Below are positions 11,889 through 19,823 of a stretch of 56,575 nucleotides of DNA, piece after piece. Source of the DNA: Desulfobulbaceae bacterium (lineage in GTDB: Bacteria; Desulfobacterota; Desulfobulbia; Desulfobulbales; Desulfobulbaceae); contig WFUT01000031.1 of NCBI GenBank assembly GCA_015484845.1, forward strand, positions 1-56,575. Reading direction: 5' to 3'. The translations under genes and the position numbers were made by a program. The stretch's first letter is position 1; every line of letters starts with the position of its first letter. The notes under the pieces were generated by a model. It was not told where the DNA came from, ran no database searches, and saw only the letters and a program-made list of their open reading frames with translations.

Positions 11889-12305
11889 CTACCTCGCTTG
11901 CTGCCCAAGGTGTGTCCGGCAGGCCGCCCGGAAGGCCTCGATGATGGTGTCGATGGGGGTGCCGGGCGTGAAGATGGCCGTGATGCCGGCGTTCTTGAGG
12001 GCAGGGATATCCTCGTCAGGGATGATGCCGCCGCCAAGCACCGGGATGTCTGCGCCGCCGGCCCGGGCAAGGGCCTCCACCACGGCGGGAAAGAGCCGCA
12101 TGTGGGCCCCGGACATGGAGGAAAGCCCCACCGCGGCCACGTCCTCCTGGATCGCGGCGGCCGCGATCTCGTCCACCGTGCGCCGGATGCCGGTATAGAT
12201 CACCTCGAAGCCGGCATCGCGCAGCGCCCTGGCGATGAATTTCGCCCCCCGGTCGTGGCCGTCGAGCCCGGGCTTGCCAATGAGAACCCTGTAGCGTTTG
12301 TCCAT
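11889..12305 (-). CDS. Cobalamin-binding small subunit of methylmalonyl-CoA mutase
   Basis: 138-residue B12-binding domain with the base-off signature D-x-H-x-x-G (KPGLDGHDRGAK), then SxL (GLSSMSGAH) and GGG (VLGGGIIPDED) loops. It supplies the adenosylcobalamin half of the split mutase whose catalytic chain is at 9297-10952. The gene is five bases downstream of sucD. Confidence 0.95.
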   Translation of the reverse strand: MDKRYRVLIGKPGLDGHDRGAKFIARALRDAGFEVIYTGIRRTVDEIAAAAIQEDVAAVGLSSMSGAHMRLFPAVVEALARAGGADIPVLGGGIIPDEDIPALKNAGITAIFTPGTPIDTIIEAFRAACRTHLGQQAR

Positions 12306-12310
12306 GAGAG

Positions 12311-13207
12311 CTATCCTGATCCTGTCTCAAGCAGCAGGTTGGCAAAGATCCGGGCGCAGAAGGGGCCGAAGTCGCCCAGGTCCTCGCAGACATGGATGCC
12401 GCAGTCGCGCATGGCGTTGATCTTGGCCGTGGCCGTGCCAGAGGCGCCGCTGACAATGGCGCCGGCGTGGCCCATGCGCCGGCCGGGCGGCGCGGTGAGG
12501 CCGGCGATGAAGCCGACCACCGGGATATCGAGGTGGTCCCGGATCCAGCGGGCCGCCTCTTCCTCGGCCGAGCCGCCGATCTCTCCCACCAGGACCAGGC
12601 CCCTGGTCCGGGGGTCGTGGGCAAAGGCCCGCAGGCAGTCGATGAACGAGGTGCCCACCACCGGGTCGCCGCCGATGCCGATGCAGGTGGACTGGCCGAT
12701 CCCCTGGCCGCTCAGCTGGTGCACCACCTCGTAGGTCAGGGTGCCGGAGCGGGAGATCACCCCCACCGGGCCGGGCGTGTGGATGGGGCCGGGCATGATC
12801 CCCACCTTGCAGACCCCGGGCGTGATGATGCCGGGACAGTTGGGCCCGATCAGGCGGCAGCCGGTCAGGCGGAGAAAGGAGCGGACCTTCAGCATGTCCA
12901 TGAGCGGGATCCCCTCGGTGATGCAGACCACCAGGCCGATGCCGGCGTCCGCAGCCTCCATGATGGCGTCGGCGGCAAAGGGCGGCGGCACCAGGACCAG
13001 GGAGGTATTGGCCCCGGTCTCGCGCAGGGCGTCGGCCACGGTGTTGAAGACCGGGGTCCCGTCCACGGTGCTGCCGCCCTTGCCCGGTGTTACCCCGGCC
13101 ACGATCCTGGTGCCGTAGCGCCGGCACTGGTCGGCGTGGAAGCGTCCCTCCCTGCCGGTGATTCCCTGGACAAGAAGGCGCGTGTTCCGGTCGATGAATA
13201 TACTCAT
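12311..13207 (-). CDS. sucD: Succinyl-CoA synthetase alpha subunit (ADP-forming type)
   Basis: 298 residues from the ATG at 13207 ([18 protein letters not shown]). A start five codons earlier lies in a repeat and is not needed. It has the CoA-binding Rossmann part (QGITGREG), [10 protein letters not shown], and the phosphohistidine region near GHAGAIVSG. With SucC it converts succinyl-CoA, ADP and Pi to succinate and ATP. The last base before the ATG is the edge of a repeat whose terminal AGGA lies at Shine-Dalgarno distance, so the repeat seems to supply the ribosome site. Confidence 0.95.
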   Translation of the reverse strand: MSIFIDRNTRLLVQGITGREGRFHADQCRRYGTRIVAGVTPGKGGSTVDGTPVFNTVADALRETGANTSLVLVPPPFAADAIMEAADAGIGLVVCITEGIPLMDMLKVRSFLRLTGCRLIGPNCPGIITPGVCKVGIMPGPIHTPGPVGVISRSGTLTYEVVHQLSGQGIGQSTCIGIGGDPVVGTSFIDCLRAFAHDPRTRGLVLVGEIGGSAEEEAARWIRDHLDIPVVGFIAGLTAPPGRRMGHAGAIVSGASGTATAKINAMRDCGIHVCEDLGDFGPFCARIFANLLLETGSG

Positions 13208-13451
13208 ACCCAAATCCTGCACTTCGAAAATGAAGAAAAAATTTTCTTTTGCCGTATCAACAGATTATGCGAACGTGATCGTTTTATTCGACTCACTGAC
13301 CGTGGGAAGGATTTTTTCTTCATTTTCTCGCCCGCAGGGATTGGCAATTTTACCGAATCTGCTTCGTTATCAAGGGCGTGAAGTATTCATATACGTCTGC
13401 GCCCTTGATGCCTTGCATCTCCGGCAAAATTGCCAATTGCAGGATTCAGGT
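13208..13451. repeat. Interspersed palindromic repeat, full copy A
   Basis: 244 bp that exactly fills the gap between sucC and sucD. Terminal inverted repeats are ACCCAAATCCTGCA (13208-13221) and TGCAGGATTCAGGT (13438-13451), one mismatch each from the family end. Inside is a hairpin with 17-bp arms (GAAAATGAAGAAAAAAT paired with ATTTTTTCTTCATTTT). A second hairpin pairs GGCAATTTT with AAAATTGCC and encloses a third, ATCAAGGGCG with CGCCCTTGAT. Other copies are at 31992-32238 (full), 51214-51346, 21501-21655 and 45197-45240. No protein is encoded; MITE-like or RNA-structured. Confidence 0.88.
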
Positions 13452-14614
13452 CATAATTCGCCCGCAATGGCTGCTATTTTCCGGGCCGCATCGCCGAGAT
13501 CCACGGCGGTTACCAGGTCCAGGTCCGATTCGGCAAGGATCTGCCTGCCCTGCTCGACGTTGGTCCCCTCCATCCGTACCACCACCGGGATGTTGACCTC
13601 GGTGGCCCGGGCCGCCTCGACCACGCCGCGGGCCAGGACGTCACAGCGCAGGATGCCGCCAAAGATGTTGATCAGGATGGCCCTGACCCGGGGATCGGCG
13701 AGCAGGATGCGGAAGCCGTGCTCGATCATCACGGCGTTGGCCCCGCCGCCCACGTCGAGGAAGTTGGCCGGCGCGGCCCCGGCCCGCTTGATCATGTCCA
13801 TGGTGGCCATGGCCAGGCCGGCGCCATTGACCATGTTGCCGATGTTGCCGTCGAGCCGGATGTAGTTGAGGTTGTACTTCCTGGCCTCCAGCTCCAGGGG
13901 ATCCTGGTCGGCGTCGTCGCGCAGGCCGGCCAGGTCGCGGTGGCGGAAGAGGCTGCTCGAGTCGACCTCGACCTTGGCGTCCAGGAGAAGGAAGCGGTCA
14001 GCGGCCGTGAAGGCCAGCGGATTGATCTCGACCAGGAGCAGGTCGTTTTCAGTCGCGGCCCGGTAGAGGTTGACCAGGAGGTCGAAAAAGGACCGTTCCT
14101 GGACATCGCTCAGGGCCAGGGCAAAGGCCAGCCGCCGCACCTGAAAAGGCTGCAGGCCGGCCAGGGGGTCGATACGGATGCGGGTGATCAGTTCCGGGTT
14201 CTCGGCGGCCACCTCCTCGATGTTCATGCCGCCCCGGGTGGAGCCGATGAGCATCATGGCGCCGCTGGCCCGGTCCGGCAGGATGGAGAGGTAGAACTCG
14301 TGCCGGATCTCCACCCCCTGCTCGACCAGGACCCGCCGTACCCGGCAGCCCTGTTCCCCGGTCTGGCGGGTGCGCAGGGTCATGCCCAGGATGGCGGCCA
14401 GGGCCTCTTCGGCCTCTGCCCGGTTGCGGGCCAGCCGCACGCCTCCACCCCTGCCCCGGCCGCCGGCATGGACCTGGGCCTTGATCGCCACCGGGTAGCC
14501 CAGCCTGTCGGCGGCGGCCAGGCCGGCCTCGACGCTGTCCGCCACCTGGCCCTCTGGCACCGGCAGGCCGTAGCGGGCCAGGAGCTCCTTGGCCTGGTAT
14601 TCGTGCAGTTTCAT
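13451..14614 (-). CDS. sucC: Succinyl-CoA synthetase beta subunit
   Basis: 387 residues, standard length. ATP-grasp N-terminus (MKLHEYQAKELLARYG, KAQVHAGGRGRGGGV), metal and nucleotide contacts (LVEINPLAF), and a C-terminal flavodoxin-like part with NIFGGILRCD. It pairs with SucD for substrate-level phosphorylation or reversible succinate activation. It lies 13 bases after prpE. Its stop codon overlaps the terminal repeat of copy A. Confidence 0.96.
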   Translation of the reverse strand: MKLHEYQAKELLARYGLPVPEGQVADSVEAGLAAADRLGYPVAIKAQVHAGGRGRGGGVRLARNRAEAEEALAAILGMTLRTRQTGEQGCRVRRVLVEQGVEIRHEFYLSILPDRASGAMMLIGSTRGGMNIEEVAAENPELITRIRIDPLAGLQPFQVRRLAFALALSDVQERSFFDLLVNLYRAATENDLLLVEINPLAFTAADRFLLLDAKVEVDSSSLFRHRDLAGLRDDADQDPLELEARKYNLNYIRLDGNIGNMVNGAGLAMATMDMIKRAGAAPANFLDVGGGANAVMIEHGFRILLADPRVRAILINIFGGILRCDVLARGVVEAARATEVNIPVVVRMEGTNVEQGRQILAESDLDLVTAVDLGDAARKIAAIAGEL

Positions 14615-14627
14615 GGTCCGGTCGCTC

Positions 14628-16520
14628 CTAGCGCGGCAGGCCCAGTTGTTTCAGGTTGTCCGTTATCTCGTCCAGGATGGCGGGATTATCGATGGTGGAG
14701 GGCATCCGGTACTCGCGGCCCGCGGCGATGGCACGCATGGTGCCGCGCAGGATCTTGCCGGACCGGGTCTTGGGCAGCCGGGCCACGATGGCGGTCTGGC
14801 GGTAGCAGGCAATGGGACCGATCTGCTCGCGGACCATCTGCACCAGCTCGGCGGCGATCTCGTCGCTGTCCCGGGCTGCGCCGGCCTTGAGCACCACCAG
14901 GCCGAGGGGAACCTGGCCCTTGAGCGAGTCGTCGACCCCGAAGACCGCGCACTCGGCCACATCGGGATGGGTGGCGATCACCTCCTCCATGGCGCCGGTG
15001 GAGAGCCGGTGGCCGGCGATGTTGATCACGTCGTCGATCCGGCCCATGACAAAGACGTAGCCGTCCTCGTCGATGTAGCCGCCGTCGCTGGTCTCGTAGA
15101 AGCCGGGAAAGGAGGACATGTAGGACTTGACGAACCGTTCCTCGTTGTTCCACAGGGTGGCCAGGGTGCCGGGAGGCAGGGGAAGCCTGACCACGATGTT
15201 GCCCTCCTGCTCGGGTCCCAGTTCCTCGCCCTCGTCGCTGAGGATGCGGATGTCGTAGCCGGGCGCCGGCTTGGTGGCCGAGCCGGGCTTGACCGGGAAT
15301 TTTTCAATGCCCAGGGGATTGGCGGCAATGGCCCAGGCGGTCTCGGTCTGCCACCAGTGGTCGATGACCGGCACCTGGAGCAGTTTCCTGGCCCAGTGGT
15401 AGGTGTCCGGATCGAGCCGCTCCCCGGCCAGGAACAGGGCGCGGAAGCCGGAAAGATCGTACTTTTTCAGCAGGGCGCCCTGGGGATCCTCCTTCTTGAT
15501 GGCCCGGAAGGCGGTGGGCGCAGTGAAAAGGGTGCTCACCCCGTGCTGCTCGATGACCCGCCAGAAGGCGCCGGCATCCGGGGTGCCGATGGGCTTGCCC
15601 TCGTAGACGATGGTGGTGCAGCCCTTGAGCAGGGGGCCGTAGACGATGTAGGAGTGGCCCACCACCCAGCCCACGTCCGAGGCGGCCCAGTAGACCTCGC
15701 CCGGCTCCACGTTGTAGATGTTCTTCATGGTCCAGTGGATGGCCACGGCATGGCCGCCGTTGTCCCGCATCACGCCCTTGGGCATGCCGGTGGTGCCGGA
15801 GGTGTAGAGGATGTAGAGGGGATCGGTGGCCCGGACCGGCACGCAGTCGGCGGGCTCGGCATCGCGGACGATCTCCTGCCAGCTCACGTCCCTGGCCTCG
15901 GTCAGCTCGGCCTCGAGGAAATCGCGCTGGAAGATGATGCACTTCTCCGGCTTGTGCTCCGACTGGACAATGGCCGAGTCGACCATGGGCTTGTAGGCGA
16001 GCGTCTTCCTGCCCTCGATGGCGCCCGAGGCGATGACGATGACCCGGGGCCTGGCGTGGTCGATGCGGATGGCCAGCTCGTTGGCGGCAAAGCCGCCAAA
16101 GACCACCGAGTGGACGGCGCCGAGCCGGGCACAGGCCAGCATGGCCACCAGGGCCTCGGGGATCATGGGCATGTAGATGATCACCGTGTCGCCCTTCTGC
16201 ACGCCCTGGGCCCGGAGGGCGCCGGCAAAGAGCGCCACCTGGTCCCGGAGTTCGCTGTAGGTGATGGTGCGGATGGTGCCGGTGACCGGGCTGTCATGGA
16301 TGATGGCCGCCTGGTCGCCGCGTCCCCTTTCCACGTGCCGGTCCACGGCATTGTGGCAGGTATTGAGCTCGCCGCCGGAAAACCAGCGGTAGAAGGGCGG
16401 GTTGGAGCGGTCCAGGACAGTGTCCCACTTGCGGTACCAGTCGATTCCCCTGGCCGCTTCGGCCCAGAAGGACTCCGGATCCTCGATGCTCTGCCTGTAG
16501 ACCTCTTCGTATGCTCCCAT
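14628..16520 (-). CDS. prpE: Propionyl-CoA synthetase (propionate-CoA ligase)
   Basis: 630 residues from the ATG at 16520, which has GGGAGGTG directly upstream; the longer frame to 16604 lacks support. It is an ANL-superfamily enzyme with the N-terminal ACAS pattern FWAEAARGIDWYRKWD, the AMP motif YTSGTTGMPKG, and RTRSGKILRGT holding the catalytic, acetylatable lysine near the C-terminus. NTCHNAVDRHVE is more PrpE-like than Acs-like. It activates propionate with ATP and CoA and is the first gene of a propionate operon. Acetate activity is a possible side activity. Confidence 0.92.
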   Translation of the reverse strand: MGAYEEVYRQSIEDPESFWAEAARGIDWYRKWDTVLDRSNPPFYRWFSGGELNTCHNAVDRHVERGRGDQAAIIHDSPVTGTIRTITYSELRDQVALFAGALRAQGVQKGDTVIIYMPMIPEALVAMLACARLGAVHSVVFGGFAANELAIRIDHARPRVIVIASGAIEGRKTLAYKPMVDSAIVQSEHKPEKCIIFQRDFLEAELTEARDVSWQEIVRDAEPADCVPVRATDPLYILYTSGTTGMPKGVMRDNGGHAVAIHWTMKNIYNVEPGEVYWAASDVGWVVGHSYIVYGPLLKGCTTIVYEGKPIGTPDAGAFWRVIEQHGVSTLFTAPTAFRAIKKEDPQGALLKKYDLSGFRALFLAGERLDPDTYHWARKLLQVPVIDHWWQTETAWAIAANPLGIEKFPVKPGSATKPAPGYDIRILSDEGEELGPEQEGNIVVRLPLPPGTLATLWNNEERFVKSYMSSFPGFYETSDGGYIDEDGYVFVMGRIDDVINIAGHRLSTGAMEEVIATHPDVAECAVFGVDDSLKGQVPLGLVVLKAGAARDSDEIAAELVQMVREQIGPIACYRQTAIVARLPKTRSGKILRGTMRAIAAGREYRMPSTIDNPAILDEITDNLKQLGLPR

Positions 16521-16572
16521 CTGCACCTCCCTTGACTGGACAACGTGTGGGGTTTCCGCCGGGCAACAATTT

Positions 16573-16601
16573 TGTATACCCAATCGGGAACGGGTCTTCA
16601 A
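16573..16601 (-). promoter_or_regulatory. Probable sigma-70 promoter of the prpE-sucCD-mut-pcc operon
   Basis: Minus strand TTGAAG (16601-16596), 17-base spacer, TATACA (16578-16573). Start would be about 45 bases before prpE. It matches consensus at 4/6 in both boxes and is the only reasonable candidate in the divergent gap. Confidence 0.5.
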
Positions 16602-16684
16602 CAAGAAGCGGTGCCATGTGTCGCTTTTTTGCCCACACCCTCTTTTCCTTGAGCCCGCATCTGGCCGGTGGTAGAGTGGAGATC

Positions 16685-17524
16685 ATGTATTGGGAAATCC
16701 GACAGGCCAGGTGCCACATCATGGTGGTTGCGCTCCTGGTCGCGGTCCTGGGGGGCACCCTGTCCTGCCGGGCCGCGGAGCAGGAGCAGGAGCCGGAGAG
16801 CGGCGGCGAGACCGTGGTCGCGATCATCCACCTGCGCCACCGGCCGGCCGCCGGGGTGCTGCCGGCGGTGCGGGCCGCCCTGTCCCCGGCCGGCCGCGCC
16901 AGCGTCGACCGGGTCGGTAACGGCATCGTGGTGAATGACACGGCCGGCCGGGTGGAGCGGATCAGGACCCTGGTCCGCGGCCTGGACGTGCGCGTCCCCC
17001 AGGTGACGGTGCTGTTGCGCTCCCGGAGCAGGGAGCGCAGCGGCCGCAGGCTCTCGACCACGGACGGCATCCGGACACCCCGGCCCGGCCTGCGCCTGGG
17101 CCACGGCACGCCTGGCCGCGAGACCACCCTGATGCTGCGGCTCGGCTCGGGATCCAGCGGCTACCTGCGGTTCGGCCGCGACATTGCCGTGACCAGGCAG
17201 TGGCTCGCCCTCTGTGGCAGGTACGGTTTTTCCTACGGCTGGCTGTCCGGGTACCGGCGCCTGGAAAGCGGGTTTGAGGTGAGTGTCCTGGTCCTGGACA
17301 GCGGTGTCGAGTTGACCCTGGTCCCCAGGATCACCTTTGGCCCGGAACATGCGATCCGCTTTGCCGGGGCAGCGACCAGGATCACGGTGCCGGTCGGGAC
17401 CTGGGTGCCGGTGGCGGTGGTCTCCGGCAGCGGCCGGGATGCCACGACCTTTGTCCTCACCGGCGGTGACCGCGCCGCCGCCACCATGGTCCTGGAGGTC
17501 TTCTGCCGCCTGGACCAGGGCTGA
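16685..17524 (+). CDS. Exported protein with a secretin-type N-terminal (NolW-like) domain
   Basis: 279 residues from ATG 16685 (GGAG four bases upstream); ATG 16721 with AGGTG is an alternative. A hydrophobic leader (MVVALLVAVLGGTLS) ends near CRA-AEQ. Residues about 48-110 resemble a short secretin ring domain (IHLRHRPAAGVLPAVRAAL, then GNGIVVNDTAGRVERIRTLV and VPQVTVLL). The rest is beta-rich with no secretin pore, so it is a periplasmic protein and not a whole secretin. No pilus or type II secretion genes are nearby. Its end overlaps the convergent VanZ gene by 68 bases. Confidence 0.7.
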   Translation: MYWEIRQARCHIMVVALLVAVLGGTLSCRAAEQEQEPESGGETVVAIIHLRHRPAAGVLPAVRAALSPAGRASVDRVGNGIVVNDTAGRVERIRTLVRGLDVRVPQVTVLLRSRSRERSGRRLSTTDGIRTPRPGLRLGHGTPGRETTLMLRLGSGSSGYLRFGRDIAVTRQWLALCGRYGFSYGWLSGYRRLESGFEVSVLVLDSGVELTLVPRITFGPEHAIRFAGAATRITVPVGTWVPVAVVSGSGRDATTFVLTGGDRAAATMVLEVFCRLDQG

Positions 17525-18047
17525 TGGACTGCCGTGGTCTCTGCCGTGGTCTCCGGAGCAGGTGGCCGGCGCAGAGACCTGCCAGGCCGCCGCCACTGTT
17601 GAGCGCCACGTCCCGCAGCTCTCCCACCCGGTCCGGGAGCAGGTACTGGATGGCCTCGTCCACGGCCCCGGCCAGGATGGTGAGCAGCAGGAGGAGCAGG
17701 AAGGGAACGCCCCGGCTGCCGGCCCGGTGGACCAGGAGGCCGAGCAGGCCGTATTCCAGGAAGTGGAACCGTTCTTCGGGTACCTCGATCCGGGACGCGG
17801 CCCAGCCCACGGCGGCCAGGAGCAGGAGCAGGGCCGCGGCAGTGCCGGGACCACGCCGCAGCCCGGCCAGGAGCAGGAGCGCCGCGCAAAGCCCCAGGAC
17901 ACCGTTGACCGCAAGCGACAGGGCCGCCGGGCCCAGCAGGGCATAGAGCCTGGCGAGCAGTGGCCGCATGAAGGGCAGGCTGAGGTAGATGCAGAGGACA
18001 TAGGCCAGGACAAGGGCCCAGCCGTGCCAGGTGTTGCTGTCTGCCAT
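17457..18047 (-). CDS. VanZ family membrane protein
   Basis: 196 residues. About four or five hydrophobic helices up to residue 160, with the VanZ pattern FHFLEYGLLGLL and a later DEAIQYLLPDRVGELRDVALN followed by a final helix. The last 30 residues are arginine- and proline-rich and come from the antisense of the neighbouring gene's end, so the conserved protein is shorter than the frame. Cellular role unknown; the founder protein gives low-level teicoplanin resistance, which should not be assumed here. Confidence 0.8.
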   Translation of the reverse strand: MADSNTWHGWALVLAYVLCIYLSLPFMRPLLARLYALLGPAALSLAVNGVLGLCAALLLLAGLRRGPGTAAALLLLLAAVGWAASRIEVPEERFHFLEYGLLGLLVHRAGSRGVPFLLLLLLTILAGAVDEAIQYLLPDRVGELRDVALNSGGGLAGLCAGHLLRRPRQRPRQSISPGPGGRRPPGPWWRRRGHRR

Positions 18048-18106
18048 CTGTTTATTGGCAACACATCGCTTGGTTAATAAGCGCTTGTTTTTGCGAGCTA
18101 ATAGGT

Positions 18107-18214
18107 GTAAGTCGTCTCAGGTGCCCCGAATTTGTGCAGGCGCGCCGGTTCGCTATAGGCCGCCTAGGCGGACTGGCGCGACCGTGCAAAGGCGGGGTGC
18201 CTGCGACGACTTAC
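18107..18214 (+). other. Long imperfect hairpin (42-nt arms) upstream of the sirtuin gene
   Basis: Arms 18107-18148 and 18173-18214 begin and end with a perfect GTAAGTCGTC/GACGACTTAC. About 32 of 42 positions pair by Watson-Crick. Five more become G-U pairs in plus-strand RNA, while only one position would be a wobble on the minus strand. The tip contains a second palindrome, CCGCCTAGGCGG. No T-run follows, so it is not a simple terminator. It lies 35 bases before the sirtuin ATG and may be a structured leader, an independent small RNA or a miniature mobile element. Confidence 0.7.
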
Positions 18215-18249
18215 GTTTATTGTACCCGTGCCGGAGGATAAGAAAAAGC

Positions 18250-18996
18250 ATGAAGAAGAACCAGGACAGGGACCTGCTCGTTCGCGTAGCCCGGGCGCTG
18301 GCCCGGGCCGCGCACCCCCTGGCCCTGACCGGGGCCGGCATCTCGGTGGCCAGCGGCATCCCGGACTTCAGGAGTCCCGGCGGGCTGTGGAGCCGTTTTT
18401 CGCCTGACGAGTACGCCACCATGGAGGTCTTCCGCCGCGACCCGGCCAGGGCCTGGCAGCTCTTCCGGGCCATGGCCGCGATCCTGCAGGACGCCCGGCC
18501 CAACCCGGCCCACCTGGCCCTGGCCCGGCTGGAACAGGCCGGGGTGCTGCGGGGTGTCATCACCCAGAACGTGGACAACCTGCACCAGGCCGCCGGCAGC
18601 CGCGATGTCCTGGAGATCCACGGCGACCACCAGCACCTGCAGTGCCTGGGCTGCGGCCGCCTCGAGCCCGCGGACGAGGCCCATTACCACATGGAGGAGC
18701 CGCCGCGCTGCCCGGACTGCGGCAGGGTGCTCAAGCCCAACGTGGTCCTGTTCGGCGAGCCGGTCCGGCACCTGGAGGAGATCCAGGCCCGGGTCGCCGG
18801 CTGCGACCTGCTCCTGGTCATCGGCACCTCGGCCCAGGTCCATCCGGCCGCCGGCCTGCCCCGGATCGTCCGCGCGCACGGCGGCCTGCTGGTCGAGTTC
18901 AACCGGGAACGGGCCCTGGCGCCGGCGAGCGATTTTTTTGTTGCCGGTCCGGCCGAGCGCAGCCTGCCCCGCCTTGTTGACCTGGTCCTTTCCTGA
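18250..18996 (+). CDS. Sir2 family NAD-dependent protein deacylase
   Basis: 248 residues. Sirtuin motifs in order: [14 protein letters not shown] (NAD pocket), [24 protein letters not shown] with the catalytic histidine, a C-x2-C/C-x2-C zinc ribbon (CLGC and CPDC), PNVVLFGEP and [10 protein letters not shown]. It removes acyl groups from lysines using NAD. It could control acyl-CoA synthetases such as PrpE, whose conserved lysine is a known sirtuin target in other bacteria; here this is an inference. GGAGG lies ahead of the ATG at slightly long spacing. The gene starts 35 bases after the long hairpin. Confidence 0.94.
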   Translation: MKKNQDRDLLVRVARALARAAHPLALTGAGISVASGIPDFRSPGGLWSRFSPDEYATMEVFRRDPARAWQLFRAMAAILQDARPNPAHLALARLEQAGVLRGVITQNVDNLHQAAGSRDVLEIHGDHQHLQCLGCGRLEPADEAHYHMEEPPRCPDCGRVLKPNVVLFGEPVRHLEEIQARVAGCDLLLVIGTSAQVHPAAGLPRIVRAHGGLLVEFNRERALAPASDFFVAGPAERSLPRLVDLVLS

Positions 18997-19000
18997 GCCT

Positions 19001-19594
19001 TCATCGCCATCCCTTCCACGGAAAGAGCATGGGGACCCGGCGGCAGTAGTCCGCGTAGGCCGGGCCGATCCGGTGGCGCAGCTTGCGCTCTTCGAGCAGG
19101 GTGCCGATGACCAGGTAGAGGGAGAGAATAGCCCGGCTGACCAGGGTGACGTCGGTGACAGGGCCCACGGCCCAGAGCAGGGCCAGGCCGCCCGAGTACC
19201 AGGGATGGCGTACCCACCGCAGGATGCCGTCGGTGCGGAAGGGGATATCTTCCGGGGGCCTGCCGCGGCGAGAGTCCCGCCACTGCCGGATCCCCAGGAA
19301 GGAGTCCATGGCATAGACCCTTTTCCCGCCCGCGAACATGACCAGGGCATAGGCCAGGAGCAGGGCCTGGACGATCCGCCAGGGGCCGTGCCAGGCAAAG
19401 AGGGTCTCCTGGGGCAGGGTGAACTGGTACCAGAGGATGGGCAGCAGGGAGAGGATGGAGAAGAGGACATAGGCCAGCCGGTGGCCACCCTGCCAGGGGC
19501 CGCCCCGCTGCCGCAGCCAGCGGTTGAGCCGCTCGCAGATCAGCAGGGAGTGCAGGAGGCACCAGGTGATCCAGAGCAGGGCCAGGGTGGTCAT
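19001..19594 (-). CDS. Membrane methyltransferase family protein (ICMT/NnrU/PEMT-like)
   Basis: 197 residues from ATG 19594, about five membrane helices. The C-terminal signature GILRWVRHPWYSGGLALLW, then EERKLRHRIGPAYADYCRRVPMLFP, is the SAM-binding pattern of isoprenylcysteine or phospholipid methyltransferases, including NnrU and MddA-like proteins. The acceptor substrate is not predictable. It starts 17 bases after the ferredoxin stop, in the purF-ferredoxin-methyltransferase string. Confidence 0.8.
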   Translation of the reverse strand: MTTLALLWITWCLLHSLLICERLNRWLRQRGGPWQGGHRLAYVLFSILSLLPILWYQFTLPQETLFAWHGPWRIVQALLLAYALVMFAGGKRVYAMDSFLGIRQWRDSRRGRPPEDIPFRTDGILRWVRHPWYSGGLALLWAVGPVTDVTLVSRAILSLYLVIGTLLEERKLRHRIGPAYADYCRRVPMLFPWKGWR

Positions 19595-19611
19595 CCGGAA
19601 TCCGGAAGAGA

Positions 19612-19803
19612 TCAGCCGGAGATCTCGATGCACTTCTCCGGGCAGTAGCTGGCGGCCTGGCGCACGGTGTCGTCGATCTCCGGGTTGAGGACCAGCAGGA
19701 CCGCCTTTTCCGTGGTCTCGTCCAGGCGGAAGACCTCGGGGCACAGCTCCACGCAGGTGGCGCAGCCGGAACAGAGATAGGTGTCGATGATGATCTCGGC
19801 CAT
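19612..19803 (-). CDS. Monocluster ferredoxin
   Basis: 63 residues. CSGCATCVELCP gives C11, C14, C17 and C21; CPEKC gives C54 and C58. This is the layout of Desulfovibrio-type ferredoxin I: one [4Fe-4S] cluster held by C11, C14, C17 and C54, with C21 and C58 free, bridged or lost in relatives. A cytoplasmic low-potential electron carrier. It lies 20 bases after purF, so it is probably co-transcribed. Confidence 0.92.
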   Translation of the reverse strand: MAEIIIDTYLCSGCATCVELCPEVFRLDETTEKAVLLVLNPEIDDTVRQAASYCPEKCIEISG

Positions 19804-19823
19804 GGAACGTTCTCCAGTCCGCC

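Noticed and set aside
13158-13865. Coding frames that run through repeat copies A and B (for example a YQGREVFIYVCALDALHLRQ stretch)
   Set aside because: They come from palindromic repeat DNA, join unrelated flanks and lack starts with ribosome sites.
16649-16677. Plus-strand promoter TTGAGC-17-TAGAGT before the secretin-like gene
   Set aside because: Weak -10, and with the ATG at 16685 it would leave no room for the ribosome site; plausible only if translation starts at 16721.
18100-18222. Integron attC site
   Set aside because: No GTTRRRY/RYYYAAC core pair, no integrase and no cassette array; the arms are longer and more complementary than in attC.
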